Assembly: GCA_017469115.1 (NCBI GenBank)
Contig: JAFUGY010000058.1
Location: 17,329 to 81,328 of the forward strand
From: Oscillospiraceae bacterium
Lineage (GTDB): Bacteria; Bacillota; Clostridia; Oscillospirales; Oscillospiraceae
Length of the DNA stretch: 64,000 nt
Direction: 5' to 3'
The position numbers and the translations under genes are program-made. The notes beneath the pieces were generated by a model that was not told the origin of the DNA, did not search any database, and was given only the letters and a program-made list of their open reading frames with translations. Shown one piece after another: positions 53,276 to 63,299 of this stretch (its first letter is position 1; each line of letters begins with the position of its first letter).

Positions 53276-54445
53276 ATGGAAAACAAGTCATTTCTTGCCA
53301 CGCTGAAAAAGAATGCGATGCTCATTGTGATGGTTCTGGTGTATCTTTTCTTCATGGTTCTTACCAGAGGCGGGATTTTCAAGCCATCCAGCTTCACGGA
53401 ACTGATTAACCAGAACGCTTATGTGTATATTTTGGGCACCGGGATGTTGATGTGCATGCTGACCGGCGGCAATATTGATCTGAGTTGCGGAGCGTTCGTC
53501 TGCCTTCTGGGCGCTTTCGGCGGGGTGTTCATGATCGTCCGGGGGATGGGAGTCGGTGTCTCGATCCTGCTGTTGTTGGCAATCGGCGTTATATACGGTG
53601 TTTTTCTGGGATTCCTGATTGCCTACATTCATATTCCCCCATGGATTGCCACGTTGGCAGGTTATCTGGCATTTCGAGGCCTGGGAACATCGATTTTGTC
53701 TAACAACTCCAAAACAGGTTCTCTTGCTCCCTTCCCTGTGAAATTCCAGAATATTTTCTATGGGCGCGTGTTTCAGACAGAAAAAGGCATTTTCAACTGG
53801 CCTTGCTTCCTGTTTGGCATTTTGGCTGCAGCTGCCGTCGTGCTGGTTGTCTTTATGACCAGAAAAAACAGGCTGGCCAAGGGATACGAAGCTGACACAA
53901 TTCGAGCAGCTGCTCTCAAGAGCGGGATCAGCAGTGCAGCAATCATTCTGGTGATGACAAAGCTTTCAATGGATGGAGGTATTCCCACTACTCTTCTGTG
54001 GGTTGCGGGCATTGTTCTGATTTATAGCTTTATCACCAGCAAAACAACGGTTGGCCGTCACTTCTATATTGTCGGCGGGAACATGGAGGCCGCCCGGCTT
54101 TCCGGTGTAAATACCAGAAGAATCATGTTCCTGGCTTACCTGAATATGGCGATTCTGACGGCGATAGCAACCTTTACGGTTGTGGCACGCTCTCAGTCAG
54201 CGTATGCCGATGTCGGTAAAAACTTTGAAATGGATGCGATTTCCGCCTGTGTAGTTGGCGGTGTTTCCGCCAGCGGCGGAGCTGGTTCGGTTCTTGGCAT
54301 GGTGATTGGTGCTACGTTGATTGGCATTATCAACCTGGGCATGAGCCTCATCAGCCTGGATGCCAACTATCAGCGTGTTGTAAAAGGGTTCGTTCTGCTT
54401 GCTGCTGTGGTATTTGATATTTTGTCCAAGAAAAGAGAAAGCTGA
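53276..54445 (+). CDS. Sugar ABC permease, CUT2 (second of two)
   Basis: 389 residues, same fold as the preceding permease: LTGGNIDLSCGAFVC, VGRHFYIVGGNMEAARLSGV and SACVVGGVSASGGAGSVLGMVIGA. The two are clear paralogues and probably form a heterodimer, whereas classical XylH or RbsC acts as a homodimer. GAGGAGG precedes ATG 53276. Confidence 0.92.
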   Translation: MENKSFLATLKKNAMLIVMVLVYLFFMVLTRGGIFKPSSFTELINQNAYVYILGTGMLMCMLTGGNIDLSCGAFVCLLGAFGGVFMIVRGMGVGVSILLLLAIGVIYGVFLGFLIAYIHIPPWIATLAGYLAFRGLGTSILSNNSKTGSLAPFPVKFQNIFYGRVFQTEKGIFNWPCFLFGILAAAAVVLVVFMTRKNRLAKGYEADTIRAAALKSGISSAAIILVMTKLSMDGGIPTTLLWVAGIVLIYSFITSKTTVGRHFYIVGGNMEAARLSGVNTRRIMFLAYLNMAILTAIATFTVVARSQSAYADVGKNFEMDAISACVVGGVSASGGAGSVLGMVIGATLIGIINLGMSLISLDANYQRVVKGFVLLAAVVFDILSKKRES

Positions 54446-54506
54446 GTAAGGAACTGCACAGGTTAGTTCGAAACAGTTTCTGAGAAAGAAGAAAAATTCC
54501 GCGCGT

Positions 54507-54535
54507 ATACCGGCGCCCGTCTGGTGCGCCGGTAT
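54507..54535 (+). repeat. Intergenic hairpin before the kinase gene
   Basis: ATACCGGCGC (54507-54516) pairs perfectly with GCGCCGGTAT (54526-54535). No T run follows, so it is more likely an mRNA processing or stability element than a terminator. Confidence 0.6.
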
Positions 54536-54562
54536 CGTCTGACGGGTAATAGGAGAAATACG

Positions 54563-56041
54563 ATGCTAACAATAGGAATTGATCTTGGTACCTCTGCCGT
54601 CAAACTCCTGCTGATGGATGAAAAAGGGAAGATTCTCAATGTTGTTTCAAGGGAATACCCTCTGATTTTCCCCCAGCCGGGTTGGTCCGAACAGGATCCC
54701 GATGCCTGGATTCGCGAGACGATGACAGGGATTGTCCAATTAACCGAAGGGTTCGACAAATCTCAGGTGGCAGGCATTGGTGCCGGTGGCCAGATGCATG
54801 GCCTTGTTGTTCTGGATGAAGATGATAAGGTGATTCGGCCGGCAATTTTGTGGAATGACGGGCGAACCTTTGCAGAGGTCGATTATCTGAATCAGACCAT
54901 TGGGAAGGAAAAGCTCTCAGCCTGTACAGCCAATATCGCTTTCGCTGGGTTTACTGCGCCCAAACTTCTCTGGATGCGGAATCAGGAACCGGAGAATTTT
55001 GCCAGAATTCGCAAAATCATGCTACCGAAGGATTATGTTAACTACAGGCTTTCCGGTGTCCATTGCACGGACTATTCTGACGCTTCCGGCATGCTTTTGC
55101 TTGATGTCAAGAATAAATGCTGGTCGAAAGACATGCTGGAAATCTGCGGTATTTCCGAAGAACAAATGCCAACACTCTTTGAGAGCTTCCAGCCGGTAGG
55201 AAAGATCCTCCCCGAAGTGGCAGCTCAGCTCGGGCTTCCGGATACGGTAGTGATTGCCGCCGGAGCAGGAGATAACGCAGCGGCGGCTGTCGGAACGGGT
55301 ACCGTCGGAGAAGGCGCCTGCAATATCTCTGTCGGCACATCTGGCACCATTTTTATCTCCAGCGAAAAGTTCGGTGTTGACGACCACAATGCTTTGCATT
55401 CTTTTGCACATGCCGATGGAAACTATCATCTGATGGGTGTGGTGCTTTCGGCAGCTTCCTGCAATAAGTGGTGGATGGAAGAAATCCTGAAAACGAGTGA
55501 TTTTTCAGCGGAGCAACAGGAGATCAAGCCTGAAAATCTTGGCAGAAATCATGTCTATTTCCTGCCTTACCTGATGGGAGAACGCTCGCCGATTAACGAT
55601 ACCAACGCCAGAGGCACTTTCATTGGGATGACAATGGATAATACCAGGGCTGATCTCACGCAGGCTGTGCTGGAAGGGGTTGCCTTTGCGATCCGGGATT
55701 CTCTTGAGGTTGCTCGCTCCCTCGGAATCGACATCAAACGGAGCAGAATCTGCGGCGGCGGAGCAAAAAGCCCGCTATGGAGAAAGATCTTTGCAAATGT
55801 CTGCAATGTGGAAATTGAATCGATCGCCGCGGAAGAAGGCCCGGGTTACGGCGGTGCCATGTTGGCAATGGTCGCCTGTGGAGAATACCCGGATGTAAAA
55901 ACCATTGCTGAGAAATTTGTTCAGGTGACGAAAGTTGAAAAGCCGGATCCCGAGCTTGCAGCTCGGTATGAAGACCGTTATCAGCGTTTCCGGGAAATTT
56001 ATCCTTCCGTAAAAGCCCTTTTCCCGAAGCTGAACGGATAA
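54563..56041 (+). CDS. xylB: Xylulokinase-like FGGY family sugar kinase
   Basis: 492 residues. FGGY features: N-terminal LTIGIDLGTSAVKLLL, GQMHGLVVLD (about 78-87), LPKDYVNYRLSG (about 155), and the C-terminal GGGAKSPLWRKIFANV and GPGYGGAMLA. Length and the GQMHG motif fit D-xylulokinase best, making D-xylulose 5-phosphate for the pentose phosphate pathway. Another ketose substrate is possible because the neighbouring isomerase is not XylA. AGGAGA lies before ATG 54563; the frame opens at 54524. Confidence 0.88.
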   Translation: MLTIGIDLGTSAVKLLLMDEKGKILNVVSREYPLIFPQPGWSEQDPDAWIRETMTGIVQLTEGFDKSQVAGIGAGGQMHGLVVLDEDDKVIRPAILWNDGRTFAEVDYLNQTIGKEKLSACTANIAFAGFTAPKLLWMRNQEPENFARIRKIMLPKDYVNYRLSGVHCTDYSDASGMLLLDVKNKCWSKDMLEICGISEEQMPTLFESFQPVGKILPEVAAQLGLPDTVVIAAGAGDNAAAAVGTGTVGEGACNISVGTSGTIFISSEKFGVDDHNALHSFAHADGNYHLMGVVLSAASCNKWWMEEILKTSDFSAEQQEIKPENLGRNHVYFLPYLMGERSPINDTNARGTFIGMTMDNTRADLTQAVLEGVAFAIRDSLEVARSLGIDIKRSRICGGGAKSPLWRKIFANVCNVEIESIAAEEGPGYGGAMLAMVACGEYPDVKTIAEKFVQVTKVEKPDPELAARYEDRYQRFREIYPSVKALFPKLNG

Positions 56042-56063
56042 GATACGTAAGGGAGAGTAGAAA

Positions 56064-56702
56064 ATGAAAATATGTTCCGTATATGATAAGGAGTTTGCCC
56101 GTTACGGCCATGTGATTACGGGCTATGATGTTTCGGAATTGCTGGAAACCCTTGATCGGATTTCGCCCCTTCCGGAGGGAACAGAATACGTTCCCGGCAA
56201 CCCCGTTTTGGAAGCGTTGCCGATTGCAAAGCAGCTTTCCGTCAATGAATACGGTGGCATGCCGATTCAGCTTGGTTGGTGCAACGGGCATAATACCAGA
56301 ATGAATTGCCTGGAGTATCACCGGGACAGTGAAGTCAATCTCGGAACGAAGGACTTTATCCTTCTTCTGGCAAAAATTGATGATCTGGAGGATGGCAGGC
56401 TTAACTCTGCCAAGGTGAAAGCGTTCCGCTGCCCGGCCGGTGTTCCGGTAGAGGTTTTCGGCACGACATTGCATTATGCACCCTGCAATGCGGCAAAAGG
56501 CGAGGGCTTCAAAGTTCTGGTGGTCCTCCCGAAAGGCACCAACGGCCCGAAGCCTGAAATGACGCCTGTAAATGACGAGGATAAGCTTCTCTGGGCGTGC
56601 AATAAATGGCTGCTGGCACATCAAGACAGCAAAGAAGCTGCAAAAGGTGCTGTCGTTGCGATCGACGGGGAGAATATCGATATTGCCCCGGATTTGACCT
56701 GA
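56064..56702 (+). CDS. DUF4867 family protein
   Basis: 212 residues, cupin-like by its pattern (NCLEYHRDSEVNLG, then VEVFGTTLHYAPCNA), matching DUF4867. Its function is not established; the family is often found in sugar-kinase operons. Here it stands between a xylulokinase-like kinase and an aldose isomerase, so a role in sugar handling such as mutarotation or isomerisation is a fair guess only. GGGAGAG precedes ATG 56064. Confidence 0.8.
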   Translation: MKICSVYDKEFARYGHVITGYDVSELLETLDRISPLPEGTEYVPGNPVLEALPIAKQLSVNEYGGMPIQLGWCNGHNTRMNCLEYHRDSEVNLGTKDFILLLAKIDDLEDGRLNSAKVKAFRCPAGVPVEVFGTTLHYAPCNAAKGEGFKVLVVLPKGTNGPKPEMTPVNDEDKLLWACNKWLLAHQDSKEAAKGAVVAIDGENIDIAPDLT

Positions 56703-56743
56703 TATTTGAAAAATATTTATAATGTGAGAGGAGATATCATAAC

Positions 56744-58219
56744 ATGCAAAACATTCCTGAAGTGAAACTCGGCATTGTAGCCGTCTCGCGTGACTGTTTT
56801 CCCATAGGCTTGTCCATCAGCCGCAGAGAGGCGATTGTAAAAGCTTACGGCGAAGGGATTTATGAGTGTAAAGTAACTGTCGAAAATGAAAAAGACATGC
56901 TGGAGGCTGTTGCAGATGTCAAAGCCGCCGGCTGCAATGCTCTGGTTGTATTCCTCGGCAATTTCGGTCCCGAAACGCCTGAGACGTTGATAGCCAAAGA
57001 GTTTAACGGGCCTGTCATGTTCATTGCGGCAGCCGAAGGTGATGGTGATCTGATCAATGGCCGCGGCGATGCCTATTGCGGCATGCTCAACTGCTCCTAC
57101 AACCTCGGCATGCGCCATCTGAAGGGCTATATTCCCTCCTACCCTGTTCTTACGGCGGATGAAGCAGCCTGCGAGATCAAAAAGTTTATCCCGATTGCCC
57201 GCGCGGTTATCGGCATTTCCAATCTCAAGATTATCACCTTTGGTCCCCGTCCGCAGGACTTCTTTGCCTGCAATGCACCGATCAAGGGGTTGTATGAGCT
57301 TGGTGTTGAGATAGAAGAGAATTCCGAGCTCGATCTGCTTGTTTCCTATAAAGCACATGCCGGCGATGAAAGAATCGCTGCCGTCTGTGAAGATATGAAA
57401 GCCGAAATGGGCGAAGGCAGATACTACCCGGATATGCTGGAGCGCATGGCCCAGTTCGAGCTGACATTGCTTGATTGGGCAGAACAGCATAAAGGCGCTC
57501 GCCAGTATGTTGCTTTTGCAGATAAATGCTGGCCGGCTTTCCCGGAACAGTTCGGATTCGAGCCTTGTTATGTCAACTCTCGCCTCGCTTCCCGTGGTAT
57601 TCCTGTCTCCTGTGAAGTCGATATCTATGGCGCTTTGAGCGAATATATCGGAGCTTGCATCTCCGAAGATGCAATTACACTGTTGGATATCAACAACTCT
57701 GTTCCTGCAAGCCTCTTTGAGAAGGAAATCAAAGGCAAGTTCGATTACAAACTCACCGATACCTTTATGGGCTTCCACTGCGGCAACACGCCTTCCTGCA
57801 AAATGTGCTCCGACCGTGCAATCAAGTATCAGCTTATTCAGCATCGTCTGCTTGAGCCGGAAGGAAGCGAGCCTGATTTCACCCGCGGTACCCTTGAAGG
57901 CGATATTGCAGCTTCTGACATTACCTTCTATCGCCTCCAGTGCGACAGCGAAGGTGTAGTGCGTGCCTATATCGCAGAGGGCGAGGTTCTTCCAGTCGCT
58001 ACGGGCAGCTTTGGCGGCATCGGAGTATTTGCTATCAAAGAGATGGGGCGTTTCTATCGCCATGTTCTCATTCAGAAGCGCTATCCGCACCACGGGGCTG
58101 TGGCATTCGGTCACTGCGGAGCCGCTCTCTTTGAGTTGTTCAAGTATCTCGGTGTCGGTGATATTGCCTATAATCAGCCTGCAAATCTGCCGTATCCGAC
58201 GGAAAATCCGTTTAACTGA
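56744..58219 (+). CDS. L-fucose/L-arabinose isomerase family protein (COG2407 type)
   Basis: 491 residues with the fold of fucose/arabinose isomerases. Metal-site features are a Glu in SCEVDIYGALSEYI (about 289) and His in TFMGFHCGNTPSCKM (about 345) and at GAVAFGHCGAALFELF near the end. These enzymes convert an aldose to a ketose with Mn2+. Its place next to a xylulokinase-like kinase and a CUT2 importer suggests it makes the ketose for that kinase, replacing XylA, which is absent. Substrate not provable here. GAGAGGAG precedes ATG 56744. Confidence 0.85.
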   Translation: MQNIPEVKLGIVAVSRDCFPIGLSISRREAIVKAYGEGIYECKVTVENEKDMLEAVADVKAAGCNALVVFLGNFGPETPETLIAKEFNGPVMFIAAAEGDGDLINGRGDAYCGMLNCSYNLGMRHLKGYIPSYPVLTADEAACEIKKFIPIARAVIGISNLKIITFGPRPQDFFACNAPIKGLYELGVEIEENSELDLLVSYKAHAGDERIAAVCEDMKAEMGEGRYYPDMLERMAQFELTLLDWAEQHKGARQYVAFADKCWPAFPEQFGFEPCYVNSRLASRGIPVSCEVDIYGALSEYIGACISEDAITLLDINNSVPASLFEKEIKGKFDYKLTDTFMGFHCGNTPSCKMCSDRAIKYQLIQHRLLEPEGSEPDFTRGTLEGDIAASDITFYRLQCDSEGVVRAYIAEGEVLPVATGSFGGIGVFAIKEMGRFYRHVLIQKRYPHHGAVAFGHCGAALFELFKYLGVGDIAYNQPANLPYPTENPFN

Positions 58220-58241
58220 AATTAGAATTGATCCTGAAGAT

Positions 58242-58280
58242 CAGACGCCGGTTCGTTCCCATCAGAACAACCGGCGTCTG
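58242..58280 (+). terminator. Hairpin after the isomerase gene
   Basis: CAGACGCCGGTT (58242-58253) pairs perfectly with AACCGGCGTCTG (58269-58280). No T run follows; the next promoter begins 2 bases later. Terminator or processing hairpin. Confidence 0.6.
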
Positions 58281-58281
58281 A

Positions 58282-58310
58282 TTGACGAAAGCCCTATTTT
58301 CTGCTACAAT
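58282..58310 (+). promoter_or_regulatory. Promoter of the GH3-GH94 pair
   Basis: TTGACG (58282-58287) and TACAAT (58305-58310), spacer 17. Confidence 0.75.
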
Positions 58311-58366
58311 ACACTACAATTTGTATCTGCGTTTTACTGATCATAAACCACAGGAGGAAACAACTT

Positions 58367-60721
58367 ATGCAGGAGCCGAAATGGCAGAGAATTCAGTTTA
58401 TGCCCGGGCATGGAATCGGATTGAACGGGCAGCGCGTCACGGGGTGCAAAGAGCACATTGCGCTTTCCCGGCAGGCAGCCGTAGAAGGGTTGGTACTGCT
58501 GAAAAATGAAGGCAGCATTTTGCCGTTTGGCGGAGGGCAAAAACTGGCTGTTTTCGGGAAAGCACAGGTCGATTATGTGAAAGGCGGCGGAGGCAGCGGA
58601 GATGTTACCTGCGCCTATGTCAGAAGTATTCTGGATGGGTTGAGAGAAAAAGAAGCAGAAGGAAAGCTGAAGCTCTTTAATCCCATTTCTAAGTACTATG
58701 AAGAGAATGTTTCCAGACAGCGTGCTGAGGGGAAAGCACCCGGCTTTACGGTAGAGCCGGAAGTTCCTTCAGATTTGCTGGCCCAAGCCCGTGCCTTTGC
58801 CGATACGGCAATCATTGTGATTTGTCGTTTTTCTTCCGAAGGTTGGGATCGCACTGGGAAACCTCATGACGGAGATTTTTATCTCGGTGTGGAAGAAGAA
58901 GCAATGGTTCATGCGGTTCTTGCTGCATTTGATAACATCGTTGTTGTTTTGAATGTCGGGGGAATGGTGGATACCTCCTGGTTCAAAAATGAACCGAAAA
59001 TGAAAGCGGCTCTTCTTGCCTGGCAGGGTGGAATGGAAGGCGGCCTCGCAACGGCAGATGTGCTCTGTGGGGATGTCAATCCCTCCGGGCACTTGACGGA
59101 TACGTTCGCCGTCAACTTTGAAGCGTATCCGAGCTCTGCTCATTTTAATGATTCGGAAGACTATGTTGAGTATACCGAAGATATATATGTGGGCTATCGA
59201 TATTTTGAAACCATTCCAGGGGCAGCTGAAAAGGTGAGCTATCCCTTTGGCTATGGCCTCAGTTACACCGATTTTGCACTTTCCGATCTCTGTGCTTATC
59301 CGGGGGAAGACGGTATTTGTTTCTCAGCGGTGGTTTCCAACACCGGTTCTGTTCCCGGGCGGCAGGTTGTTCAGCTATACTGTAAAGCCCCGCAGGGGAA
59401 GCTTGGCAAGCCGAAAAAGGTTTTGGTCGCCTTTCAGAAGACGGCTCTTTTGCAGCCGGGTGAGAGCGAAGAGATTGCTTTGTCCGTTTCGCCTTTCCGC
59501 TTTGCCAGCTATGACGATTGCGGCCTTGTGCAAAAGTCTGCATATGTGCTGGAAAAGGGAAGCTACTTTTTCCATGCAGGTTTCCATGTGCGAGATACGG
59601 TGAAACTGCCCTACGTTTATGAGGTGGAAGAAGACACCGTTCTTGAGCAATTGTCTGAAAAATGTGCGCCGAATGCTCTGCATGAAAGAATGTTGGCTGA
59701 CGGCAGCTATCTGCCGGTAGCCTGCTCATCTGCTCCGATAAAACCGGAGGATGATCTTTCCATTCTCCCTGCTGACGGCACAGCTCCTTCTGAATTCACC
59801 TGGCCGGTGGAATACTGTGTATGGCTCGATCCCGAAGGCCCTCGCCTGATTGATGTGGCGGAAGGTAGACTGACACTGGATGCATTCATCGCGCTCTTAA
59901 CCGATGAAATGAAAATCCATCTTCTCGGCGGGCAGCCGAACCGTGGCCCTGCCAATACCTTCGGGTTCGGCAACATCCCAAAATTCGGTATTCCCAATTC
60001 TATGACGGCGGATGGCCCTGCCGGACTGCGATTCAAAGAAGAAACCGGGGTTAAAACAACAGCCTTTCCCGTGGCATGTGCTCTTGCCTCTACCTGGGAT
60101 CCTGATCTCGTTTATCAGGTTGAGGCGGCTGCTGCTTCCGAAGTGCATGAAAACGGGATCGGTACCTGGCTGGCACCGGCTATCAATATCCATCGTACGC
60201 CTCTTTGCGGTAGAAACTTTGAGTATTTCTCCGAAGATCCGCTTCTCGCAGGTATGATGGCAACAGCGGCAGTAAAGGGAATCCAGAGCAAGGGCGTTGC
60301 GGCTTCGTTGAAACATTTTGCCTGCAACAACAAAGAAACCAATCGCCGCGAGTCGGATTCACGCCTCAGTGAACGTGCCCTGCGCGAAATATATCTCAAA
60401 GCGTTTGAAATCTGTGTCAAAGAAGCTCAGCCTTGGACGATTATGAGTTCCTATAATATCATCAACGGCATCCGTGCCAGCGAAAACAGAGAACTCCTTA
60501 ACGATATCTTACGGGCAGAATGGGGGTTCGACGGTTTTGTCACGACCGACTGGTATACCCATGGTGAGCAGTATCGTGAAATCAACGCCGGCAATGATGT
60601 GAAGATGGGTTGCGGGATGCCGGCAGAGACATTAAAAGCCCTGAAGGACGGACGTTTGAACCGTGATGCTCTTGACACAAGTGTCCGTCGTGTGCTGAAC
60701 ATGTTATTAAAACTTGCCTGA
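58367..60721 (+). CDS. GH3 beta-glucosidase, permuted domain order
   Basis: 784 residues with the sandwich domain first (VLLKNEGSILPFGGG, about 44-58), then the fibronectin III-like part (YPFGYGLSYTDF, about 291), and the catalytic barrel last. Active-site motifs are complete: GRNFEYFSEDPLLAG, LKHFACNN and VTTDW with Asp728 as nucleophile. This reversed order is known from Butyrivibrio and Ruminococcus albus beta-glucosidases. No signal peptide, so it works on imported beta-glucosides. AGGAGG precedes ATG 58367. The GH94 gene follows after 29 bases. It is the intact counterpart of the broken gene at 1189-3990. Confidence 0.93.
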   Translation: MQEPKWQRIQFMPGHGIGLNGQRVTGCKEHIALSRQAAVEGLVLLKNEGSILPFGGGQKLAVFGKAQVDYVKGGGGSGDVTCAYVRSILDGLREKEAEGKLKLFNPISKYYEENVSRQRAEGKAPGFTVEPEVPSDLLAQARAFADTAIIVICRFSSEGWDRTGKPHDGDFYLGVEEEAMVHAVLAAFDNIVVVLNVGGMVDTSWFKNEPKMKAALLAWQGGMEGGLATADVLCGDVNPSGHLTDTFAVNFEAYPSSAHFNDSEDYVEYTEDIYVGYRYFETIPGAAEKVSYPFGYGLSYTDFALSDLCAYPGEDGICFSAVVSNTGSVPGRQVVQLYCKAPQGKLGKPKKVLVAFQKTALLQPGESEEIALSVSPFRFASYDDCGLVQKSAYVLEKGSYFFHAGFHVRDTVKLPYVYEVEEDTVLEQLSEKCAPNALHERMLADGSYLPVACSSAPIKPEDDLSILPADGTAPSEFTWPVEYCVWLDPEGPRLIDVAEGRLTLDAFIALLTDEMKIHLLGGQPNRGPANTFGFGNIPKFGIPNSMTADGPAGLRFKEETGVKTTAFPVACALASTWDPDLVYQVEAAAASEVHENGIGTWLAPAINIHRTPLCGRNFEYFSEDPLLAGMMATAAVKGIQSKGVAASLKHFACNNKETNRRESDSRLSERALREIYLKAFEICVKEAQPWTIMSSYNIINGIRASENRELLNDILRAEWGFDGFVTTDWYTHGEQYREINAGNDVKMGCGMPAETLKALKDGRLNRDALDTSVRRVLNMLLKLA

Positions 60722-60750
60722 TGTAAGTGGCAATTAAAAAAGGAGAAGCT

Positions 60751-63186
60751 ATGAAATTCGGTCATTTTGATGATGAGCGCCGGGAGTATGTCATTGAAAC
60801 TCCGCGCACCCCTCTTCCCTGGATCAACTATCTCGGCAGTGAAGATTTTTTCACACTTGTATCCAACACGGCAGGCGGCTACAGTTTTTATAAGGATGCC
60901 CGTCTCCGCCGCATAACTCGCTATCGGTATAATGCAAGTCCTTTGGATCAGGACGGGTTCCATGTTTACCTGAAGTCTGAAGGAGAGGTCTGGAATATCG
61001 CCTGGCAGCCGGTTCAAACGGAGTTGGATGTCTATCGTTGCCGCCACGGCCTCGGTTACACGGTGTTTGAAAGCAGGAAAAACGGCATTTCTGCGAAACA
61101 GGAGATGTTTGTTCCCCGCGGTGACAACTGTCTGCTCTGCCGTGTTGAGTTGAAAAATACTACGGATCGGGCACACCGAATCGAAATCTTCCCCTATACC
61201 GAATTCTGCCTCTGGGATGCGATGGACGATTCTTCCAACTTTCAGCGTAACTTCTCCACCGGTGAGGTGGAAGTTGCACCCGGTGTGATTTACCATAAAA
61301 CGGAATACAGAGAGCGGCGCAATCACTTTGCTCAATTCTGGGCAAATCTGGTTCCTGACGCATTTGATACAGCGCGTGACAGTTTTATCGGTGTATACGG
61401 CGGTCCGGCAAAACCGGAAGCCGTCTTCGGCACCGGCTGTAAAAACAGCATTGCCCATGGTTGGGCGCCTGTGGCTGCCATGCAGTTTTCTGTGGACTTG
61501 CAGCCCGGTGAAAGCTGGAGCGTGATTCTCGGCCTGGGTTATATCGAAAACCCGGAAGAAGAGAAGTGGGAGAGCTGCTCCATCATCAATAAAACCAGAG
61601 CTGTCGCCATGCAGAAACGCTACAGCACCGATGAAAGCTTTTATGCAGCCAAACAAACGCTTGCTGATTTCTGGAATAACCTTCTTTCCGGCTTTACCTT
61701 GAAGTGCGAGGATGAACATGTCAGCCGCATGGTCAATATCTGGAATCAGTATCAATGCATGGTAACCTTTAACATGAGCCGCTCAGCCAGCTATTATGAG
61801 AGCGGAATGGGCAGAGGTATGGGCTTCCGCGATTCCTGTCAGGATCTGCTGGGCTTTGTGCATATGATCCCCGAGCGTGCCCGTGAAAGAATTCTTGACA
61901 TTGCCGCCACTCAGTTTCAGGATGGCAGTGCCTATCACCAGTATCAGCCCTTGACCAAAAAGGGAAATATGGCGGTTGGCAGCGGCTTTAACGATGACCC
62001 GCTCTGGCTCATTGCCGGCACTGATGCCTATATCCGTGAAACAGGTGACTATTCCATTCTCGACGAGCAGGTTGCCTTCGATTGTGACATGTCTGTTGCC
62101 CAGCCGCTGATGGAGCATCTGCGCCGAAGCTTCCGTTACACTGTCGAGCATCTCGGCCCCCATAAGCTTCCGCTGATTGGCCGTGCCGACTGGAATGATT
62201 GCCTCAACCTGAACTGCTTTTCTGCCCATCCGGGCGAGAGCTTCCAGATTACCGGGCCGAGTGAAGGGCCTGTGGCGGAAAGTGTCTTTATTGCAGGCAT
62301 GTTTGTGAAATACGGCAGAGCATATGTTGATCTTTGCCGCCATCTTGGCCTGACGGATGAGGCAGCGAAGTGCGAAGAGCAGGTCGACGCCATGGAAAAA
62401 ACGGTTCTCGATGCCGGATGGGATGGCGAATGGTTCCGCCGCGCTTATGACGCTTTCGGAGCGCCTGTCGGCAGCAAAGAGTGTGAAGAAGGCCAGATCT
62501 TTATTGAACCTCAGGGCATGTGCGTCATGGCCGGCATCGGCAAAGAAACCGGAGAAGCGGCTAAGGCGATGAACAGTGTGAAAGAGCGACTCGACACCAA
62601 ATATGGCATTGTTCTTTTGCAGCCTGCCTATTCGAAGTATTATCTGAATCTGGGTGAGATCTCCAGCTATCCACCGGGATACAAAGAGAACGCCGGAATT
62701 TTCTGCCACAACAATCCGTGGATTGTCTGTGCAGAAGCAGTGCTCGGTCACGGCAGACGGGCGTTTGAAGTCTATCGCCGCACCTGCCCTTCTTATCTGG
62801 AAGATATCAGCGAAATCCATCGCACCGAGCCCTATGTTTATCCTCAGATGATCGCCGGAAAGGATGCTCCGACCCACGGCGAGGCAAAAAACAGCTGGCT
62901 CACGGGTACTGCTGCATGGACGTTGCTTTCCATTACCCAGGCAATTCTTGGTGTCATCCCTACACTCGATGGGCTGAAGATCGATCCGTGCCTGCCGCCT
63001 GAGATGAAGGGATATGAAGTGTCCCGCCGTTATCGTGGTGCTGTCTATCATATCACAGTAGAGAATTCCGCCGGCGCGGAATATGGCGTGAAAGAGCTTC
63101 TGGTCAATGACAAACCGGTTGCCGGCAATATCATCCCTCCGGCTGAAGCAGGGTCAACGGTTGAAGTAAAAGTGACGATGGCATAA
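60751..63186 (+). CDS. GH94 phosphorylase, cellobiose-phosphorylase-like
   Basis: 811 residues, the length typical of cellobiose phosphorylases. GH94 features: N-terminal beta domain ([17 protein letters not shown]), [16 protein letters not shown] (about 353-368), [12 protein letters not shown] with Asp480 and Asp483 (the catalytic acid Asp lies in this DWND motif), and a C-terminal [10 protein letters not shown]. It would split cellobiose with phosphate into glucose 1-phosphate and glucose, saving ATP. Other beta-disaccharides are possible. ATG 60751 has AAAAAGGAG upstream; the frame is open to 60727. Confidence 0.93.
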   Translation: MKFGHFDDERREYVIETPRTPLPWINYLGSEDFFTLVSNTAGGYSFYKDARLRRITRYRYNASPLDQDGFHVYLKSEGEVWNIAWQPVQTELDVYRCRHGLGYTVFESRKNGISAKQEMFVPRGDNCLLCRVELKNTTDRAHRIEIFPYTEFCLWDAMDDSSNFQRNFSTGEVEVAPGVIYHKTEYRERRNHFAQFWANLVPDAFDTARDSFIGVYGGPAKPEAVFGTGCKNSIAHGWAPVAAMQFSVDLQPGESWSVILGLGYIENPEEEKWESCSIINKTRAVAMQKRYSTDESFYAAKQTLADFWNNLLSGFTLKCEDEHVSRMVNIWNQYQCMVTFNMSRSASYYESGMGRGMGFRDSCQDLLGFVHMIPERARERILDIAATQFQDGSAYHQYQPLTKKGNMAVGSGFNDDPLWLIAGTDAYIRETGDYSILDEQVAFDCDMSVAQPLMEHLRRSFRYTVEHLGPHKLPLIGRADWNDCLNLNCFSAHPGESFQITGPSEGPVAESVFIAGMFVKYGRAYVDLCRHLGLTDEAAKCEEQVDAMEKTVLDAGWDGEWFRRAYDAFGAPVGSKECEEGQIFIEPQGMCVMAGIGKETGEAAKAMNSVKERLDTKYGIVLLQPAYSKYYLNLGEISSYPPGYKENAGIFCHNNPWIVCAEAVLGHGRRAFEVYRRTCPSYLEDISEIHRTEPYVYPQMIAGKDAPTHGEAKNSWLTGTAAWTLLSITQAILGVIPTLDGLKIDPCLPPEMKGYEVSRRYRGAVYHITVENSAGAEYGVKELLVNDKPVAGNIIPPAEAGSTVEVKVTMA

Positions 63187-63225
63187 GTCCGGCACATCGA
63201 TTTAAGCCATATAATCCGATAAGGC

Positions 63226-63259
63226 AAAAAAGGCGGGCATGGATTACTCCATGTCCGTC
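63226..63259 (-). terminator. Intrinsic terminator, minus strand
   Basis: GGCGGGCATGGA (63232-63243) pairs with TCCATGTCCGTC (63248-63259) with two G-U steps. TTTTTT follows on the minus strand, so it ends the DJ-1/PfpI gene; it may also stop the GH94 transcript. Confidence 0.75.
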
Positions 63260-63299
63260 TTATCAGTGATTCGTATCACCAGCAATAGAAAAGAAAGTA

